A DNA stretch of 36,151 bases from positions 1-36,151 of the forward strand of contig NZ_AQYB01000021.1 in assembly GCF_000377005.1 (NCBI RefSeq), in the 5' to 3' direction. The notes beneath the pieces were generated by a model that had not been told where the DNA came from, ran no database searches, and saw nothing but the letters and a program-made list of their open reading frames with translations. This document shows positions 1 to 8,424 of the stretch, in pieces (position 1 is the first letter of the stretch; each line of letters starts with the position of its first letter). The translations under genes and the position numbers were made by a program. Source of the DNA: Streptococcus minor DSM 17118. Its GTDB lineage: Bacteria > Bacillota > Bacilli > Lactobacillales > Streptococcaceae.

Positions 1-303
1 ACCCTGTTCGGCCACCATATGGCTAAGCTCAGTAATGTCCTCGTGGTTCATCCGATCGAACCGGCGTTTTTGACTTTCTTGTCGACGGACCTTATCCTTG
101 ATGTAGTTACGGAATTTGACCTTAAAATAGGTATACAACCGCTCAGAATCTGACTCTATTCCAGGTTGAGAGCCTAGAAGTTCATAGAGAACGAGCATAC
201 CTTCTTGATCCCAATCGCTCTTCTCCCAGAGCTTTATATAGTATTCCTTGCGGGTACGGTGCACAATCCCTTGGACTCGCTGGTAAATTTCTTCAAAGCG
301 CAT
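1..303 (-). CDS. comX: Competence sigma factor ComX/SigX (partial, 3' end outside window)
   Basis: This is the first 101 codons of the alternative sigma factor that directs RNA polymerase to late competence (cin-box) promoters. Translating the minus strand from the ATG at 301-303 gives MRFEEIYQRVQ at the N-terminus, then a WEKSDWDQEGM stretch and an RNYIKDKVRRQESQKRR stretch. These match the streptococcal ComX pattern (E-Y-Y-x-x-x-W-x-x-S-D-W-D-Q-E-G-M and K-x-R-x-x-I-x-D-x-x-R-x-Q-E-S-Q-K-R-R). The family is about 155-160 residues, so roughly a third of the protein lies beyond base 1. An AAAGGAG ribosome binding site precedes the ATG. The gene is read in the same direction as the ami operon but is separated from it by a terminator and has its own ComR-type promoter. 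Identity is strong; the state of the C-terminal DNA-binding region cannot be judged. Confidence 0.92.
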   Translation of the reverse strand, partial: MRFEEIYQRVQGIVHRTRKEYYIKLWEKSDWDQEGMLVLYELLGSQPGIESDSERLYTYFKVKFRNYIKDKVRRQESQKRRFDRMNHEDITELSHMVAEQG

Positions 304-328
304 GACTTCTCCTTTCACTATTGCATCT

Positions 329-370
329 AGTATAAGCAAATATGGAGAAGAGAAACAGGACATTTTTGTC
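329..370 (-). promoter_or_regulatory. ComR-type box and -10 of comX
   Basis: On the minus strand, GACA-AAAA-TGTC (359-370) is a perfect inverted repeat with a 4-nt spacer, the layout of the ComR operator (ECom box) in ComRS-type streptococci. It is followed by a pyrimidine-rich stretch and a -10 hexamer TATACT (329-334), 24 nt past the repeat and 25 nt upstream of the comX ATG. There is no good -35, as expected for an activator-dependent promoter. It implies that ComR with the XIP peptide drives comX. No comR or comS gene is visible in this window. Confidence 0.8.
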
Positions 371-372
371 AG

Positions 373-402
373 AAAAAGAACCTCATGAGAATGAAGTTCT
401 TT
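373..402 (-). terminator. Intrinsic terminator of the ami operon
   Basis: Read on the minus strand, AAAGAACTTCAT and ATGAGGTTCTTT form a 12-bp stem (one G-T wobble) around a TCTC loop, followed by further T residues. It starts 6 nt beyond the amiF stop codon and ends only 2 nt before the ComR box, so it isolates comX from ami read-through. Confidence 0.8.
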
Positions 403-408
403 ATTTTA

Positions 409-1335
409 TTATAGATAGTCTTTTTTATACTGCGCAAGCTCTGATTGGTTGCACCAAACATAATGATTGGGTTTAATTTCAACCATTTCTGGTTTATCTG
501 TGCTGTAATCATGTTGTTCTGGGTTATAAACAACTAATTTCTTTTGGCGCTCTAAAATTGGATCCGGAATCGGGACTGCAGAAAGTAGAGAACGCGTATA
601 CGGATGAATTGGATTTTTAAATAATTCTTCTGTTTCTGCAACTTCGACAATCACACCTTTATGGATAACTGCAATTCGATCGGAAATGAAACGGACAACA
701 GATAAATCATGAGCGATAAAGAGATAAGTCAAACCTAATTCTTTTTGCAATTGTTTCAGCAAGTTGAGAACTTGTGCGCGGACAGAAACATCTAGAGCAG
801 AAATCGGTTCATCGGCAATGACCAATTCTGGTTGCATGACAAGGGCACGAGCAATACCAATCCGCTGGCGCTGTCCACCCGAAAATTCATGTGGAAAACG
901 AGTCAAATGTTCAGGCAATAGCCCTACTTCTTTCAACATAGCCCGAACTTTATCTTGTCTATCGGCTTCATTTTCAAATAATTTGAAATTGTACAAACCT
1001 TCAGAGATGATGTAATCCACGGTTGCACGCTCATTCAAACTAGCCGCAGGGTCCTGGAAAATCATTTGGATTTTACGGATAAGGTCGCGTGACTTTTCCC
1101 GAGAGAGCTTTCCGTTAATTTTTTCTCCTTTATATAGGATATCCCCTGCACTCGTGTTGTTAAGACCGATAATAGCCCGCCCAATGGTCGTCTTCCCTGA
1201 CCCTGACTCACCAACAAGGGAGAAGGTTTCTCCCTTGTTGATAAAGAAATTAGCATTTTTTACGGCAACAAATTTCTTGTGGCCTTCTCCGAAAGAAATT
1301 TCTAAATTTTTAATTTCAACTAATTTTTCAGTCAT
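409..1335 (-). CDS. amiF: Oligopeptide ABC transporter ATP-binding protein AmiF
   Basis: Second ATPase of the Ami (Opp-type) oligopeptide importer; it hydrolyses ATP on the cytoplasmic face of the AmiC/AmiD channel together with AmiE. The 308-residue protein has a Walker A GESGSGKT at 42-49, an ABC signature SGGQRQR at 152-158, Walker B ending in DEP at 175-177, and the C-terminal oligopeptide-transporter region with [19 protein letters not shown]. Length and N-terminus ([16 protein letters not shown]) match streptococcal AmiF. It is the last gene of amiACDEF, 9 nt after amiE, with a terminator just downstream. In streptococci Ami imports nutritional peptides and also signalling peptides such as XIP and SHP, which fits its position next to comX. 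Function of this copy is inferred from similarity. Confidence 0.95.
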   Translation of the reverse strand: MTEKLVEIKNLEISFGEGHKKFVAVKNANFFINKGETFSLVGESGSGKTTIGRAIIGLNNTSAGDILYKGEKINGKLSREKSRDLIRKIQMIFQDPAASLNERATVDYIISEGLYNFKLFENEADRQDKVRAMLKEVGLLPEHLTRFPHEFSGGQRQRIGIARALVMQPELVIADEPISALDVSVRAQVLNLLKQLQKELGLTYLFIAHDLSVVRFISDRIAVIHKGVIVEVAETEELFKNPIHPYTRSLLSAVPIPDPILERQKKLVVYNPEQHDYSTDKPEMVEIKPNHYVWCNQSELAQYKKDYL

Positions 1336-1344
1336 TTCTTCCTC

Positions 1345-2409
1345 CTAACTAATTTCTTCAACTGACATTTTAGCTTTTATTTTTGAATGTAGATCTTGGA
1401 TCACCGTTGGCTTTTCTGCTTGTGGTGCATCTGGATGCAAGAGCCAGGTCTTAGCCCAGTGGCTTTCTGTCACATGGAAGACTGGGGGTTCTTCTTCAAA
1501 ATCAATCTGCATTGCAAACTCAGAGCGTGGAGCAAAGGCATCTCCTACTACAGGTGTAAAGAGTGACGGTGGGGTTCCAGGAATAGAGAAGAGCTCTCCG
1601 TTTGCATTTGCTAACTGGGGTAAGCTAGATAGCAAACTCCATGTGTATGGGTGACGCGGATCATAGAAGATATCTTCCACTGTACCAAATTCAATGACTT
1701 CACCGGCATACATAACTGCAACCTTATCCGCAATACTAGCCACCACACCCAAATCATGAGTGATAAAGATAGTGGTGAAGTTATATTCTTTTTGTAACTC
1801 TTTCAGCAAATCCAAAATTTGAGCTTGAATGGTCACGTCTAGGGCTGTGGTCGGCTCGTCACAGATGAGAACATCTGGCCGACAGGCTAGAGCAATAGCA
1901 ATAACTATCCGTTGACGCATGCCTCCGGAATATTGGAAAGGATACTCGTTAAAGCGTTTTTTCGCATCGGGAATACCAACTCTTTCCATGTAATTAATAG
2001 CCATTTCTTTGGCTTCTGATGCAGACTTGCCCTGATGCTTGACGATAACCTCTGTAATTTGGCGACCAATAGTAACAAGAGGATTCAAGCTGGTCATGGG
2101 ATCCTGGAAAATAGTCGCAATTTTTGCACCACGAATTTCCTCCCATTCCTCATGTTTGTTGATAGCTGTCAACTCTTGACCTCGATAGTTGATACTACCT
2201 GATGATATACGGCCATTTTCTTCTAACATGCCGGTGAAAGTTTTGGTCAAAACAGATTTTCCTGAACCTGACTCACCAACAATAGCCAGAACTTCGCCTT
2301 CAACGAGATCTAAAGATACACTACGGATAGCTGTCAGAACACGGTCACGAACATCAAATTCCACGACCAAATCTTTGGCAGATAATATTACATTTTCATT
2401 TTTTGTCAT
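1345..2409 (-). CDS. amiE: Oligopeptide ABC transporter ATP-binding protein AmiE
   Basis: First ATPase of the Ami permease, the OppD-type subunit. The 354-residue sequence has Walker A GESGSGKS at 45-52, Q-loop FQDPMTSL near 101, signature SGGMRQR at 161-167, Walker B with CDEP at 183-186, and an OppD/DppD-type C-terminal segment (DPRHPYTWSLLSSLPQL, then SIPGTPPSL). These match streptococcal AmiE along the full length. The start ATG follows an AAGGAG-type site, 9 nt after the amiD stop. It pairs with AmiF as a heterodimer in this family. No unusual residue was seen. Confidence 0.95.
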   Translation of the reverse strand: MTKNENVILSAKDLVVEFDVRDRVLTAIRSVSLDLVEGEVLAIVGESGSGKSVLTKTFTGMLEENGRISSGSINYRGQELTAINKHEEWEEIRGAKIATIFQDPMTSLNPLVTIGRQITEVIVKHQGKSASEAKEMAINYMERVGIPDAKKRFNEYPFQYSGGMRQRIVIAIALACRPDVLICDEPTTALDVTIQAQILDLLKELQKEYNFTTIFITHDLGVVASIADKVAVMYAGEVIEFGTVEDIFYDPRHPYTWSLLSSLPQLANANGELFSIPGTPPSLFTPVVGDAFAPRSEFAMQIDFEEEPPVFHVTESHWAKTWLLHPDAPQAEKPTVIQDLHSKIKAKMSVEEIS

Positions 2410-2418
2410 ATTTTCTCC

Positions 2419-3345
2419 TTATCTATGGGTACGTGGATCACTAGCATCAGACAGGTTTTGACCTACGATGAAGAGCGAGAAAGAAACTAGAACGAGTGCC
2501 GCCAAAGGAATCCAAAAGAGGTAGGCATTCGTGGTCACATTTTGAGAATATTTCGCAATCAAACGCCCCAAACTTGGAACTGTCACTGGTAAGCCAATAC
2601 CAAAATAGGACAGAAAGGCCTCTGAAGAAATATAACCAGGAAGGCTTTGAGAAGCCTGAGTCACAATCACAGATACCAATTGTGGTAACAAGTTTTTGAC
2701 AACTAATTTGAAAGTTGGCGTCCCTAAGGTACGGCTAGCTAAGTTATACTCCAAATCACGGTAACGCATGATTTGAATACGGATAGAAAACGCTACTCCA
2801 ATCCAACCAGTTAAACAGAAGGCTAGAATCAAATTCCAAAAACCTGCACCCAAAGCATAGGACATGATGATGAAGATGAGAAGGGAGGGAATATTGGATA
2901 CAATATTATAGACCTCCATCATAATCTTATCAAAGGTTTTGGAAACTCCCCAAATACCCCCTACTATGACACCGATGACCAAATTGATTGCCGTCGCAAT
3001 GAGGGAAATCAAAATAGAGTTACGCGCGCCATACCAAACGCCGTCAAAAAGAGATTGACCATTGGCATCTGTTCCAAACCAATACTCTGCATTTGGCCAA
3101 TTATAACGGGCACCAAAATCATTGATTTTACTAACATCGTTAAAATCATAGTTGGCAAAGATCGGATAAATGAAACTCATGAGCACAATTGCCACCAAGA
3201 CCACCAGCATAAAAATGGTTGACTTTTTCTTCAAAAATTGACGAAATACTGAGTTCCAATAAGAATAGGCTGGTGTATCAATTGTTTCAGAGGCAAAATC
3301 ATCCCGTTTGACAAACTGAAACTTCCTTTTATCAATAGTAGACAT
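2419..3345 (-). CDS. amiD: Oligopeptide ABC transporter permease AmiD
   Basis: Integral membrane subunit (OppC type) forming half of the peptide channel. It has a cytoplasmic N-terminus ([19 protein letters not shown]), a first membrane segment near residues 45-65, an extracytoplasmic loop, then a block of further membrane segments with the permease EAA-type loop around [20 protein letters not shown]. Two ATGs sit in tandem at 3346-3348 and 3343-3345. The second is preferred because it gives better spacing from the AAAGGAGGT site and matches the family start MSTIDK; the first overlaps the amiC stop (TGA at 3345-3347). The tight junction suggests translational coupling with amiC. Length is 308 residues, usual for AmiD. 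Confidence 0.94.
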   Translation of the reverse strand: MSTIDKRKFQFVKRDDFASETIDTPAYSYWNSVFRQFLKKKSTIFMLVVLVAIVLMSFIYPIFANYDFNDVSKINDFGARYNWPNAEYWFGTDANGQSLFDGVWYGARNSILISLIATAINLVIGVIVGGIWGVSKTFDKIMMEVYNIVSNIPSLLIFIIMSYALGAGFWNLILAFCLTGWIGVAFSIRIQIMRYRDLEYNLASRTLGTPTFKLVVKNLLPQLVSVIVTQASQSLPGYISSEAFLSYFGIGLPVTVPSLGRLIAKYSQNVTTNAYLFWIPLAALVLVSFSLFIVGQNLSDASDPRTHR

Positions 3346-4847
3346 CATTTACCTCCTTTCACATCTAGTTTAATACGTGGGTCTACAATGGTCATGAGCA
3401 AGTCTCCCACAAGAAGAGCAAAGATAGAAAGACCAGCAAAAATAAAGGACAAGGCAACCACCATATTGTTGTTGCTAACCCTGATGGAGTCAATCAGCAT
3501 CTTACCCATACCAGGAAAGGCAAAGACCGACTCGGTGAAGGTAGCTCCGACAATCACACTAACGATGGAGAGCGGAATACTGTGAATAACTGGTACCATT
3601 GCATTTCTAAAGATATGTTTTCGAGCAATTTCAGTTTCTGACAAACCTTTAGCTCGAGCAAAGCGGACAAAATCGCTAGTTTGTAAGTCAATAAAGTAAC
3701 GTCGGATCCAGATTGCTGTCCAAGGAATGCTTAATAGACCTAATAAGAATGCTGGGAAGAGATAAGACCTCGGGTCAGATGCTCCCAAAACAGGGAAGGT
3801 ATCTGGTAGATTAAAGACTTTTCCAAAAGCAAATCGAAAAATATAGATAAAAGCAATACTTGGTAAAGCCATGAGGAAACTAAAGACCGCTGTCATGCCC
3901 ACGTCAAAAGTCTTATCTTTATATCGAGCCATAAAAATTCCCAATGGTAAACCTATGACATAGGAAATAACCACACTAATCAAACCAATGATAGAGGAGT
4001 TTACCAACATGGATGGTTCTTGATAGTGTGTTTTTGTAGCGGTGTAAGCATCTCCTTCACCAAAGTTGGCAATATCTTGCTTATCCGCAGAAGCAGGGGA
4101 CTTATAAGTTCGACTATAAATATTGATAGATGACTTTTTAGTCACACCTGTTGGGAAGGTTACATCTGTCGCCAACGCTTTCCCTTGTCCTTGAGTTAAG
4201 ACTTCAAGAACAGGAATGTTCGCATAAGTTGGATAAGATATTCCCATATCCAGTGTCACAAAGTTTTGGTGGATAAACGGAAATTGTCCATTAAAATATA
4301 AGAGATACTTGTGTTTTGTACCAGAGCCTACCAAGGCCCAGCCGACTGACGGATCGTTCTCAAAACGCAGATACCGTTCCAAATCAGGATTTTTCTCGTC
4401 TTTGATCCGATTGGTATGATCAACTTGAATCAAGTTACCGTAAAATTCAAAGACCCGTTGGTAGATAGGGATTTCACGAGTAGCATAAAAATATTGGCTT
4501 CCCTCAAACTGGTGAAGCACCCAGTCATTCCCTTTGTTAGCAATGTAATCTTCATATATTTTTTTGTTGGCAGCTGTTGGTTCAACTGTAACACTGCTAT
4601 CCACCTTCTCAACAGCTTCTTGGAGTTCCTTTGAGTCAAGGTAGTCAATGTAGCCCATTTTTTCGTAGACTGTGTTGACATAATCTGCCTTACTGTCAGG
4701 ATCCTTTGCCACTTTAGTGTATGTTGGATCTTTCTCAAAAATCTTCTTTCTAGGTACCATGGTATAGATAATCGTATAGATTAGAGTAGTCACCATAAAA
4801 AGAGAGAACAATGAGCGTAAGATCCGTTTCAGAACATACTTTTTCAT
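3345..4847 (-). CDS. amiC: Oligopeptide ABC transporter permease AmiC
   Basis: The other channel subunit of the Ami permease (OppB type). It is 500 residues long, like streptococcal AmiC, because a large extracellular insert of about 200 residues follows the first membrane helix ([21 protein letters not shown]). The C-terminal half holds the transport domain with the EAA-like loop ([19 protein letters not shown]) and ends at [12 protein letters not shown]. An in-frame TTG at 4863-4865 would add six residues, but ATG 4845-4847 has a GAGAGG site at proper distance and matches the family start, so I use it. It is separated from amiA by a 84-nt gap with a stem-loop. Function is assigned from similarity. 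Confidence 0.94.
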   Translation of the reverse strand: MKKYVLKRILRSLFSLFMVTTLIYTIIYTMVPRKKIFEKDPTYTKVAKDPDSKADYVNTVYEKMGYIDYLDSKELQEAVEKVDSSVTVEPTAANKKIYEDYIANKGNDWVLHQFEGSQYFYATREIPIYQRVFEFYGNLIQVDHTNRIKDEKNPDLERYLRFENDPSVGWALVGSGTKHKYLLYFNGQFPFIHQNFVTLDMGISYPTYANIPVLEVLTQGQGKALATDVTFPTGVTKKSSINIYSRTYKSPASADKQDIANFGEGDAYTATKTHYQEPSMLVNSSIIGLISVVISYVIGLPLGIFMARYKDKTFDVGMTAVFSFLMALPSIAFIYIFRFAFGKVFNLPDTFPVLGASDPRSYLFPAFLLGLLSIPWTAIWIRRYFIDLQTSDFVRFARAKGLSETEIARKHIFRNAMVPVIHSIPLSIVSVIVGATFTESVFAFPGMGKMLIDSIRVSNNNMVVALSFIFAGLSIFALLVGDLLMTIVDPRIKLDVKGGK

Positions 4848-4870
4848 TTCGTAATTCCTCTCCAAATCTC

Positions 4871-4922
4871 AAAAGAACTTCCTCTAAAACTCGTAGAGAA
4901 AGTCCTCTTGAAAAAGTTCTTT
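4871..4922 (-). other. Stem-loop between amiA and amiC
   Basis: AAAGAACTT (4872-4880) pairs with AAGTTCTTT (4914-4922), and an inner CTCTA/TAGAG pair lies in the loop. On the transcribed strand it is followed only by a short T run, so it may act as a leaky terminator or an RNA processing/stability element. That would let the binding protein AmiA be made in excess over the membrane subunits, a common arrangement in binding-protein operons (inference). Confidence 0.5.
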
Positions 4923-4931
4923 AAAAGTCCT

Positions 4932-6908
4932 TTATTTTTCTACATGGTCAGCAAGCTTTTCTTGTGCTTCTGCATTTGATTTTGCTTTTTCTTTCAACCA
5001 TTTTTCACGTTTAGCATAGACATCTTCAGCTTTGTTGATTTCAGTACCAACTTCCATATACTTGAAGTAGCTAGTTGAACCACCTTTGATACCGACATCT
5101 GCAGTTGCTGCAGTGTAAGGTACGACCTTAGAAACATTTGGTGTTCCACCTAATGATGAATAAGGAATAACCAAGGCACTATCTGTTAACCATGCTTGTG
5201 CTTCTGCGTATTTTTCGTAACGTTTGACAACATCTAGATTTTCAGCTGCTGCTTCTTTCAAAAGGTCATTGTATTTATCCAAACCAATTGCTTTGATGGA
5301 TTCTTCGTTGTTAGCTGAAACGCCAAGCTTATCTGTGTTAGCGCCACCGTCAATCGCAAAGACATCAAGATAGGTTGAAGGGTCTTGGTAGTCAGCACCC
5401 CATCCAGAGTACGTGATATCATAGTCATTTTGCTCAGGAGCTTCAGTATAGAATGCAATATTCAAAAATGTATCTTGGTCTACCATTTGAAGATCAATGA
5501 CAACATTATCTGTTCCAAGACTTTCTTCGATAGATTGTTTCATTGAAGAAGCTTGTTGAACACCTGTTTCACTTTCTTGAACAACCGGTACATCAAGGTG
5601 GATTGGGAATTCTACACCTTCTGCTGCAAGGGTTGCTTTCGCTTTTTCAAACTCTGCTTTGGCTTTTTCTACATTATAAAGACCATTTTGCGCATCTGAG
5701 AAGTCCACATCTGCCCACTCATCGCCATAAGAAACTACTTTTTCTTTGACAAGATCACCAAATGTTTTTTCACCAGCGCTGACAAAGGTTGGCGATACCA
5801 CAAGGTTACGCAATGGTCTGTCAGAAGCATCTTCTCCTACGTTTTGTGCCACGTAGTTCTTGCGATCAAAGGCAAAGGTCAATGCTTGACGGAAATCCTT
5901 ATTGCGTAAAGCTTTATAAGTAGAAGTCTTCTGTGCATCTGTGGTTTTAGCAGTATGTTCGTAGTTTGTACGGTTAGTGTTGAAGATTCTGTAGTAGATA
6001 GTTGAATCTTGCAGGCTGTAGTAAATGTTGTCCTTATACTGTTTCTTCACTGAAGCATAGCTAGAGGAATTCGGGAAAATACGCGCATTGGTGTAGTTGC
6101 CATCTGTAAAGCCTTTTACCAACGATTCTGGATCTTGTCCATCGTAATAAGTCAATTTGACATTATCAATTTTGACATTGTCTGCATCCCAGTAGTTCTC
6201 GTTCTTGGTGTACTCCATAGATGATTTTGAAGTCATAGAGCTGATGAAGAACGCACCATTGTAAAGAATGCCATCTGGCTCCACTTTACCAAAATCTTCT
6301 CCCTTAGACTCAAGGAATTCCGCATTGACTGGCAACATGATGGACATAGTCAACTTAGAGTTCCAGTATGGTTCTGGTTGAGCCAAGGTATATTGGAGAG
6401 TGTAGTCATCAACAGCTTTTACACCAACTGTTGAAAAATCTTTACTCTTCCCGTCAACATAGTCAGCTAGGCCGGCGATAGAGTCTTGAATGATGTAAAG
6501 ACCTTCTGATTTCACATCTACGGCATGCTTGAGAGAAGTCACAAAGTCATGTGCGGTAACATCTGCATATTCTTCACCATCTGCTGTGTACCATTTTACA
6601 CCCTCACGAATCGTATAAGTATACGTCAAACCATCTGCAGAAACTTTCCAGTCTTCTGCAAGAGATGGAATCAAATTACCGTATTGGTCATTTTCCAACA
6701 AACCATCAACCATATTGGTAACGATATCTGACACTTGAGCGCGGTTAAAGGCGATATAGTCCAAAGATGTTGGATCTTCAGTATAGACATAAGAATAGGT
6801 TGTTGCTTTTCCAGAACCACCATTAGATGAAGCGTTTCCACACGCTGCTAAAAAACTAGCAGAAAGCAATGTAACGCTGGCAATAGCTGCCAATTTTCTC
6901 TTTTGCAT
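4932..6908 (-). CDS. amiA: Oligopeptide-binding lipoprotein AmiA
   Basis: Surface-anchored substrate-binding protein of the Ami permease. The N-terminus MQKRKLAAIASVTLLSASF is a lipoprotein signal peptide with lipobox LAAC and acylated cysteine C23. The rest is a family 5 extracellular solute-binding protein (PF00496 type) beginning with YSYVYTEDPTSLDYI and containing the YNGAFFISSM and YWDADNVKID segments typical of OppA/AmiA. Length is 658 residues, as usual for streptococcal AmiA. It is the first gene of the operon, preceded by GAGGAGA and a consensus promoter. It captures peptides, including pheromones in relatives, and delivers them to AmiC/AmiD. Peptide specificity cannot be told from sequence. 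Confidence 0.95.
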   Translation of the reverse strand: MQKRKLAAIASVTLLSASFLAACGNASSNGGSGKATTYSYVYTEDPTSLDYIAFNRAQVSDIVTNMVDGLLENDQYGNLIPSLAEDWKVSADGLTYTYTIREGVKWYTADGEEYADVTAHDFVTSLKHAVDVKSEGLYIIQDSIAGLADYVDGKSKDFSTVGVKAVDDYTLQYTLAQPEPYWNSKLTMSIMLPVNAEFLESKGEDFGKVEPDGILYNGAFFISSMTSKSSMEYTKNENYWDADNVKIDNVKLTYYDGQDPESLVKGFTDGNYTNARIFPNSSSYASVKKQYKDNIYYSLQDSTIYYRIFNTNRTNYEHTAKTTDAQKTSTYKALRNKDFRQALTFAFDRKNYVAQNVGEDASDRPLRNLVVSPTFVSAGEKTFGDLVKEKVVSYGDEWADVDFSDAQNGLYNVEKAKAEFEKAKATLAAEGVEFPIHLDVPVVQESETGVQQASSMKQSIEESLGTDNVVIDLQMVDQDTFLNIAFYTEAPEQNDYDITYSGWGADYQDPSTYLDVFAIDGGANTDKLGVSANNEESIKAIGLDKYNDLLKEAAAENLDVVKRYEKYAEAQAWLTDSALVIPYSSLGGTPNVSKVVPYTAATADVGIKGGSTSYFKYMEVGTEINKAEDVYAKREKWLKEKAKSNAEAQEKLADHVEK

Positions 6909-6948
6909 AAAGGTCTCCTCTTATTTTAAGTTTATTTCAAATGAATTG

Positions 6949-6974
6949 CTTAAACAATTTTTAAATTGTTCAAG
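6949..6974 (-). promoter_or_regulatory. Imperfect palindrome at the amiA transcription start
   Basis: CTTaAACAATTT-tt-AAATTGTTcAAG is a 12-bp inverted repeat with one mismatched pair and a 2-nt centre. It begins 4 nt downstream of the amiA -10 (6979-6984) and so covers the predicted start point. It could be a repressor operator or a 5'-end RNA hairpin. It does not fit the CodY, CcpA, ComR or GlnR consensus. Confidence 0.5.
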
Positions 6975-6978
6975 TACG

Positions 6979-7007
6979 ATTATACCACTATCTACGGATA
7001 TTGTAAA
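6979..7007 (-). promoter_or_regulatory. amiA housekeeping promoter
   Basis: On the minus strand TTTACA (7002-7007), a 17-nt spacer and TATAAT (6979-6984) form a near-perfect vegetative sigma factor promoter about 70 nt upstream of the amiA ATG. Confidence 0.85.
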
Positions 7008-7026
7008 GTAAGTTTAGTATATTTGG

Positions 7027-7041
7027 AATTTTCTGACTTTT
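7027..7041. promoter_or_regulatory. CodY-like box upstream of amiA
   Basis: AATTTTCTGACTTTT matches 12 of 15 positions of the CodY consensus AATTTTCWGAAAATT, with the first ten exact. It lies 19 nt upstream of the amiA -35, between the divergent amiA and dacA promoters. CodY control of amiA is known in other streptococci; binding here is inferred. Confidence 0.5.
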
Positions 7042-7062
7042 TATCAAAACCGAATCTGCTCA

Positions 7063-7090
7063 TTTTATGATATTTATTTTATGATATAAT
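7063..7090 (+). promoter_or_regulatory. dacA-like gene promoter with direct repeat
   Basis: TATAAT at 7085-7090 is a consensus -10, 38 nt before the start codon. No good -35 is present. Instead an 11-bp direct repeat TTTTATGATAT occurs at 7063-7073 and 7077-7087 (period 14), covering the -35 to -10 interval. Confidence 0.55.
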
Positions 7091-7128
7091 GTAAAAAAAC
7101 TAGAGATCATTGACTTGGAAGGAAATAT

Positions 7129-8370
7129 ATGAAACAGTTGTTTAGAATCGGCTTGATTGTGCTTATTGGTTTTTTTTCGTTCACGAGGCCAGTTTATGCA
7201 GAAGATTTTTCAGTCTCCGCTAAGCATGCAATTGCCATTGATGTAGCCAGCGGAAAAATTCTCTACGAACAGGATGCACAGACACAGGTTCCAATCGGAT
7301 CAATCACAACCTTGCTCACTGCTTACTTGGTGTATGAAGCAGTTGCTGAAGGTAAGATCAGTATGGATAGTGCTGTTTCAATCGGCGACTATCCTTATAG
7401 TTTGATCGGAACAGTCGTCAGCAATGTCAATTTACAAGCACGTTCCTACACAGTGAGAGAGTTATTGGAAGCCACTCTGATTACGTCAGCTAATAGCGCT
7501 GCTATCGCCTTGGCTGAAGAAGTCGCAGGAAGCGAAGCTGCTTTTGTGGATAAAATGAATGCCAAGTTAAGGGAGTGGGGGATTAACGGTGCTAAGTTGG
7601 TCAATGCCACCGGTTTGAGCAATAGTTATCTAGGAGATTATCGCTATCCTGGCTCCAATGAGAATGATGAAAATCAACTATCTGCCATGGATGTAGCCAT
7701 CGTAGCCCGCCGTCTGCTTCTTGATTTCCCTCAAGTTTTAGATATCACCTCTCAATACCACTTCAACTTCTATGGTACAACTTACTCTTCTACCAACCAG
7801 ATGTTAAAGGAAGGGACCTATGGAAGACCTGGAGTAGATGGCTTAAAGACAGGGGCTAGCGAAACAGCTGGAGTTTCTTTTGTAGCCACTATCCAACAGA
7901 GAAACACGAGACTATTGACGGTTGTTCTCAATGCCAACGAGGGTGAAGAATTCCCAGATAATCGATTTTTAGCTACAAACGAATTGATAGACCATGTCAA
8001 CAGTCACTTTACAGTCACTACTCTGGTCGCAAAAGGGGAAACCTTTCAGTCAAGTCATGTTGCTGTCTTTAATGGTCAAAAGGAGAAGGTGAAAGCAATT
8101 GCTGCAGATAACTTATATGCCTATATCCGAAAAGGGGCCACCGCAGCTGTCTCTGCTAGGTATAGTGAAAAAGTATCCCTACTGGAAGCACCTACCCAAC
8201 AAGGTCAGATTATAGGTAACTTGTATCTAGTTGATAAGGATTTAATTGGAAAAGGTTATTTAGACTCTCAACCAAGCGTGGATATGGTTGTTGCAGAAAA
8301 TATTCCCGAAGCCAGTTGGCCTCTTTCTTGGTGGAACCACTTTGTTCGCTATGTCAATGAAAATTTGTAA
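7129..8370 (+). CDS. dacA: DacA/PBP3-like D-alanyl-D-alanine carboxypeptidase, SXXK lysine replaced
   Basis: Low-molecular-mass penicillin-binding protein family (peptidase S11) that trims the terminal D-Ala from peptidoglycan stem peptides on the outer face of the membrane. The 413-residue protein has a signal peptide (cleavage after VYA, residue 24), the transpeptidase-like domain (about 28-275), a PBP5-type C-terminal beta domain (about 295-390), and an amphipathic C-terminal tail (WPLSWWNHFVRYVNENL) that anchors such enzymes to the membrane. The SXN motif is S120-A-N122 and the KTG motif is K240-T-G242. The active-site SXXK is instead S58-I-T-T61: the general-base lysine is a threonine (codon ACC, 7309-7311). 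That predicts little or no normal carboxypeptidase activity, although substrate or beta-lactam binding could remain. The frame is otherwise intact and full length. AAGGAA precedes the ATG. It is divergent from amiA. Confidence 0.88.
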   Translation: MKQLFRIGLIVLIGFFSFTRPVYAEDFSVSAKHAIAIDVASGKILYEQDAQTQVPIGSITTLLTAYLVYEAVAEGKISMDSAVSIGDYPYSLIGTVVSNVNLQARSYTVRELLEATLITSANSAAIALAEEVAGSEAAFVDKMNAKLREWGINGAKLVNATGLSNSYLGDYRYPGSNENDENQLSAMDVAIVARRLLLDFPQVLDITSQYHFNFYGTTYSSTNQMLKEGTYGRPGVDGLKTGASETAGVSFVATIQQRNTRLLTVVLNANEGEEFPDNRFLATNELIDHVNSHFTVTTLVAKGETFQSSHVAVFNGQKEKVKAIAADNLYAYIRKGATAAVSARYSEKVSLLEAPTQQGQIIGNLYLVDKDLIGKGYLDSQPSVDMVVAENIPEASWPLSWWNHFVRYVNENL

Positions 8371-8373
8371 ACA

Positions 8374-8415
8374 AAAAAAGACTGAGATATGAGCATTCAC
8401 ACTTCAGTCTTTTTT
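8374..8415. terminator. Bidirectional terminator between dacA-like gene and lipoprotein gene
   Basis: AAAAAAGACTGA (8374-8385) and TCAGTCTTTTTT (8404-8415) form a 12-bp stem around an 18-nt loop. Flanking A and T runs serve both convergent genes. Confidence 0.8.
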
Positions 8416-8424
8416 ATATATTGC

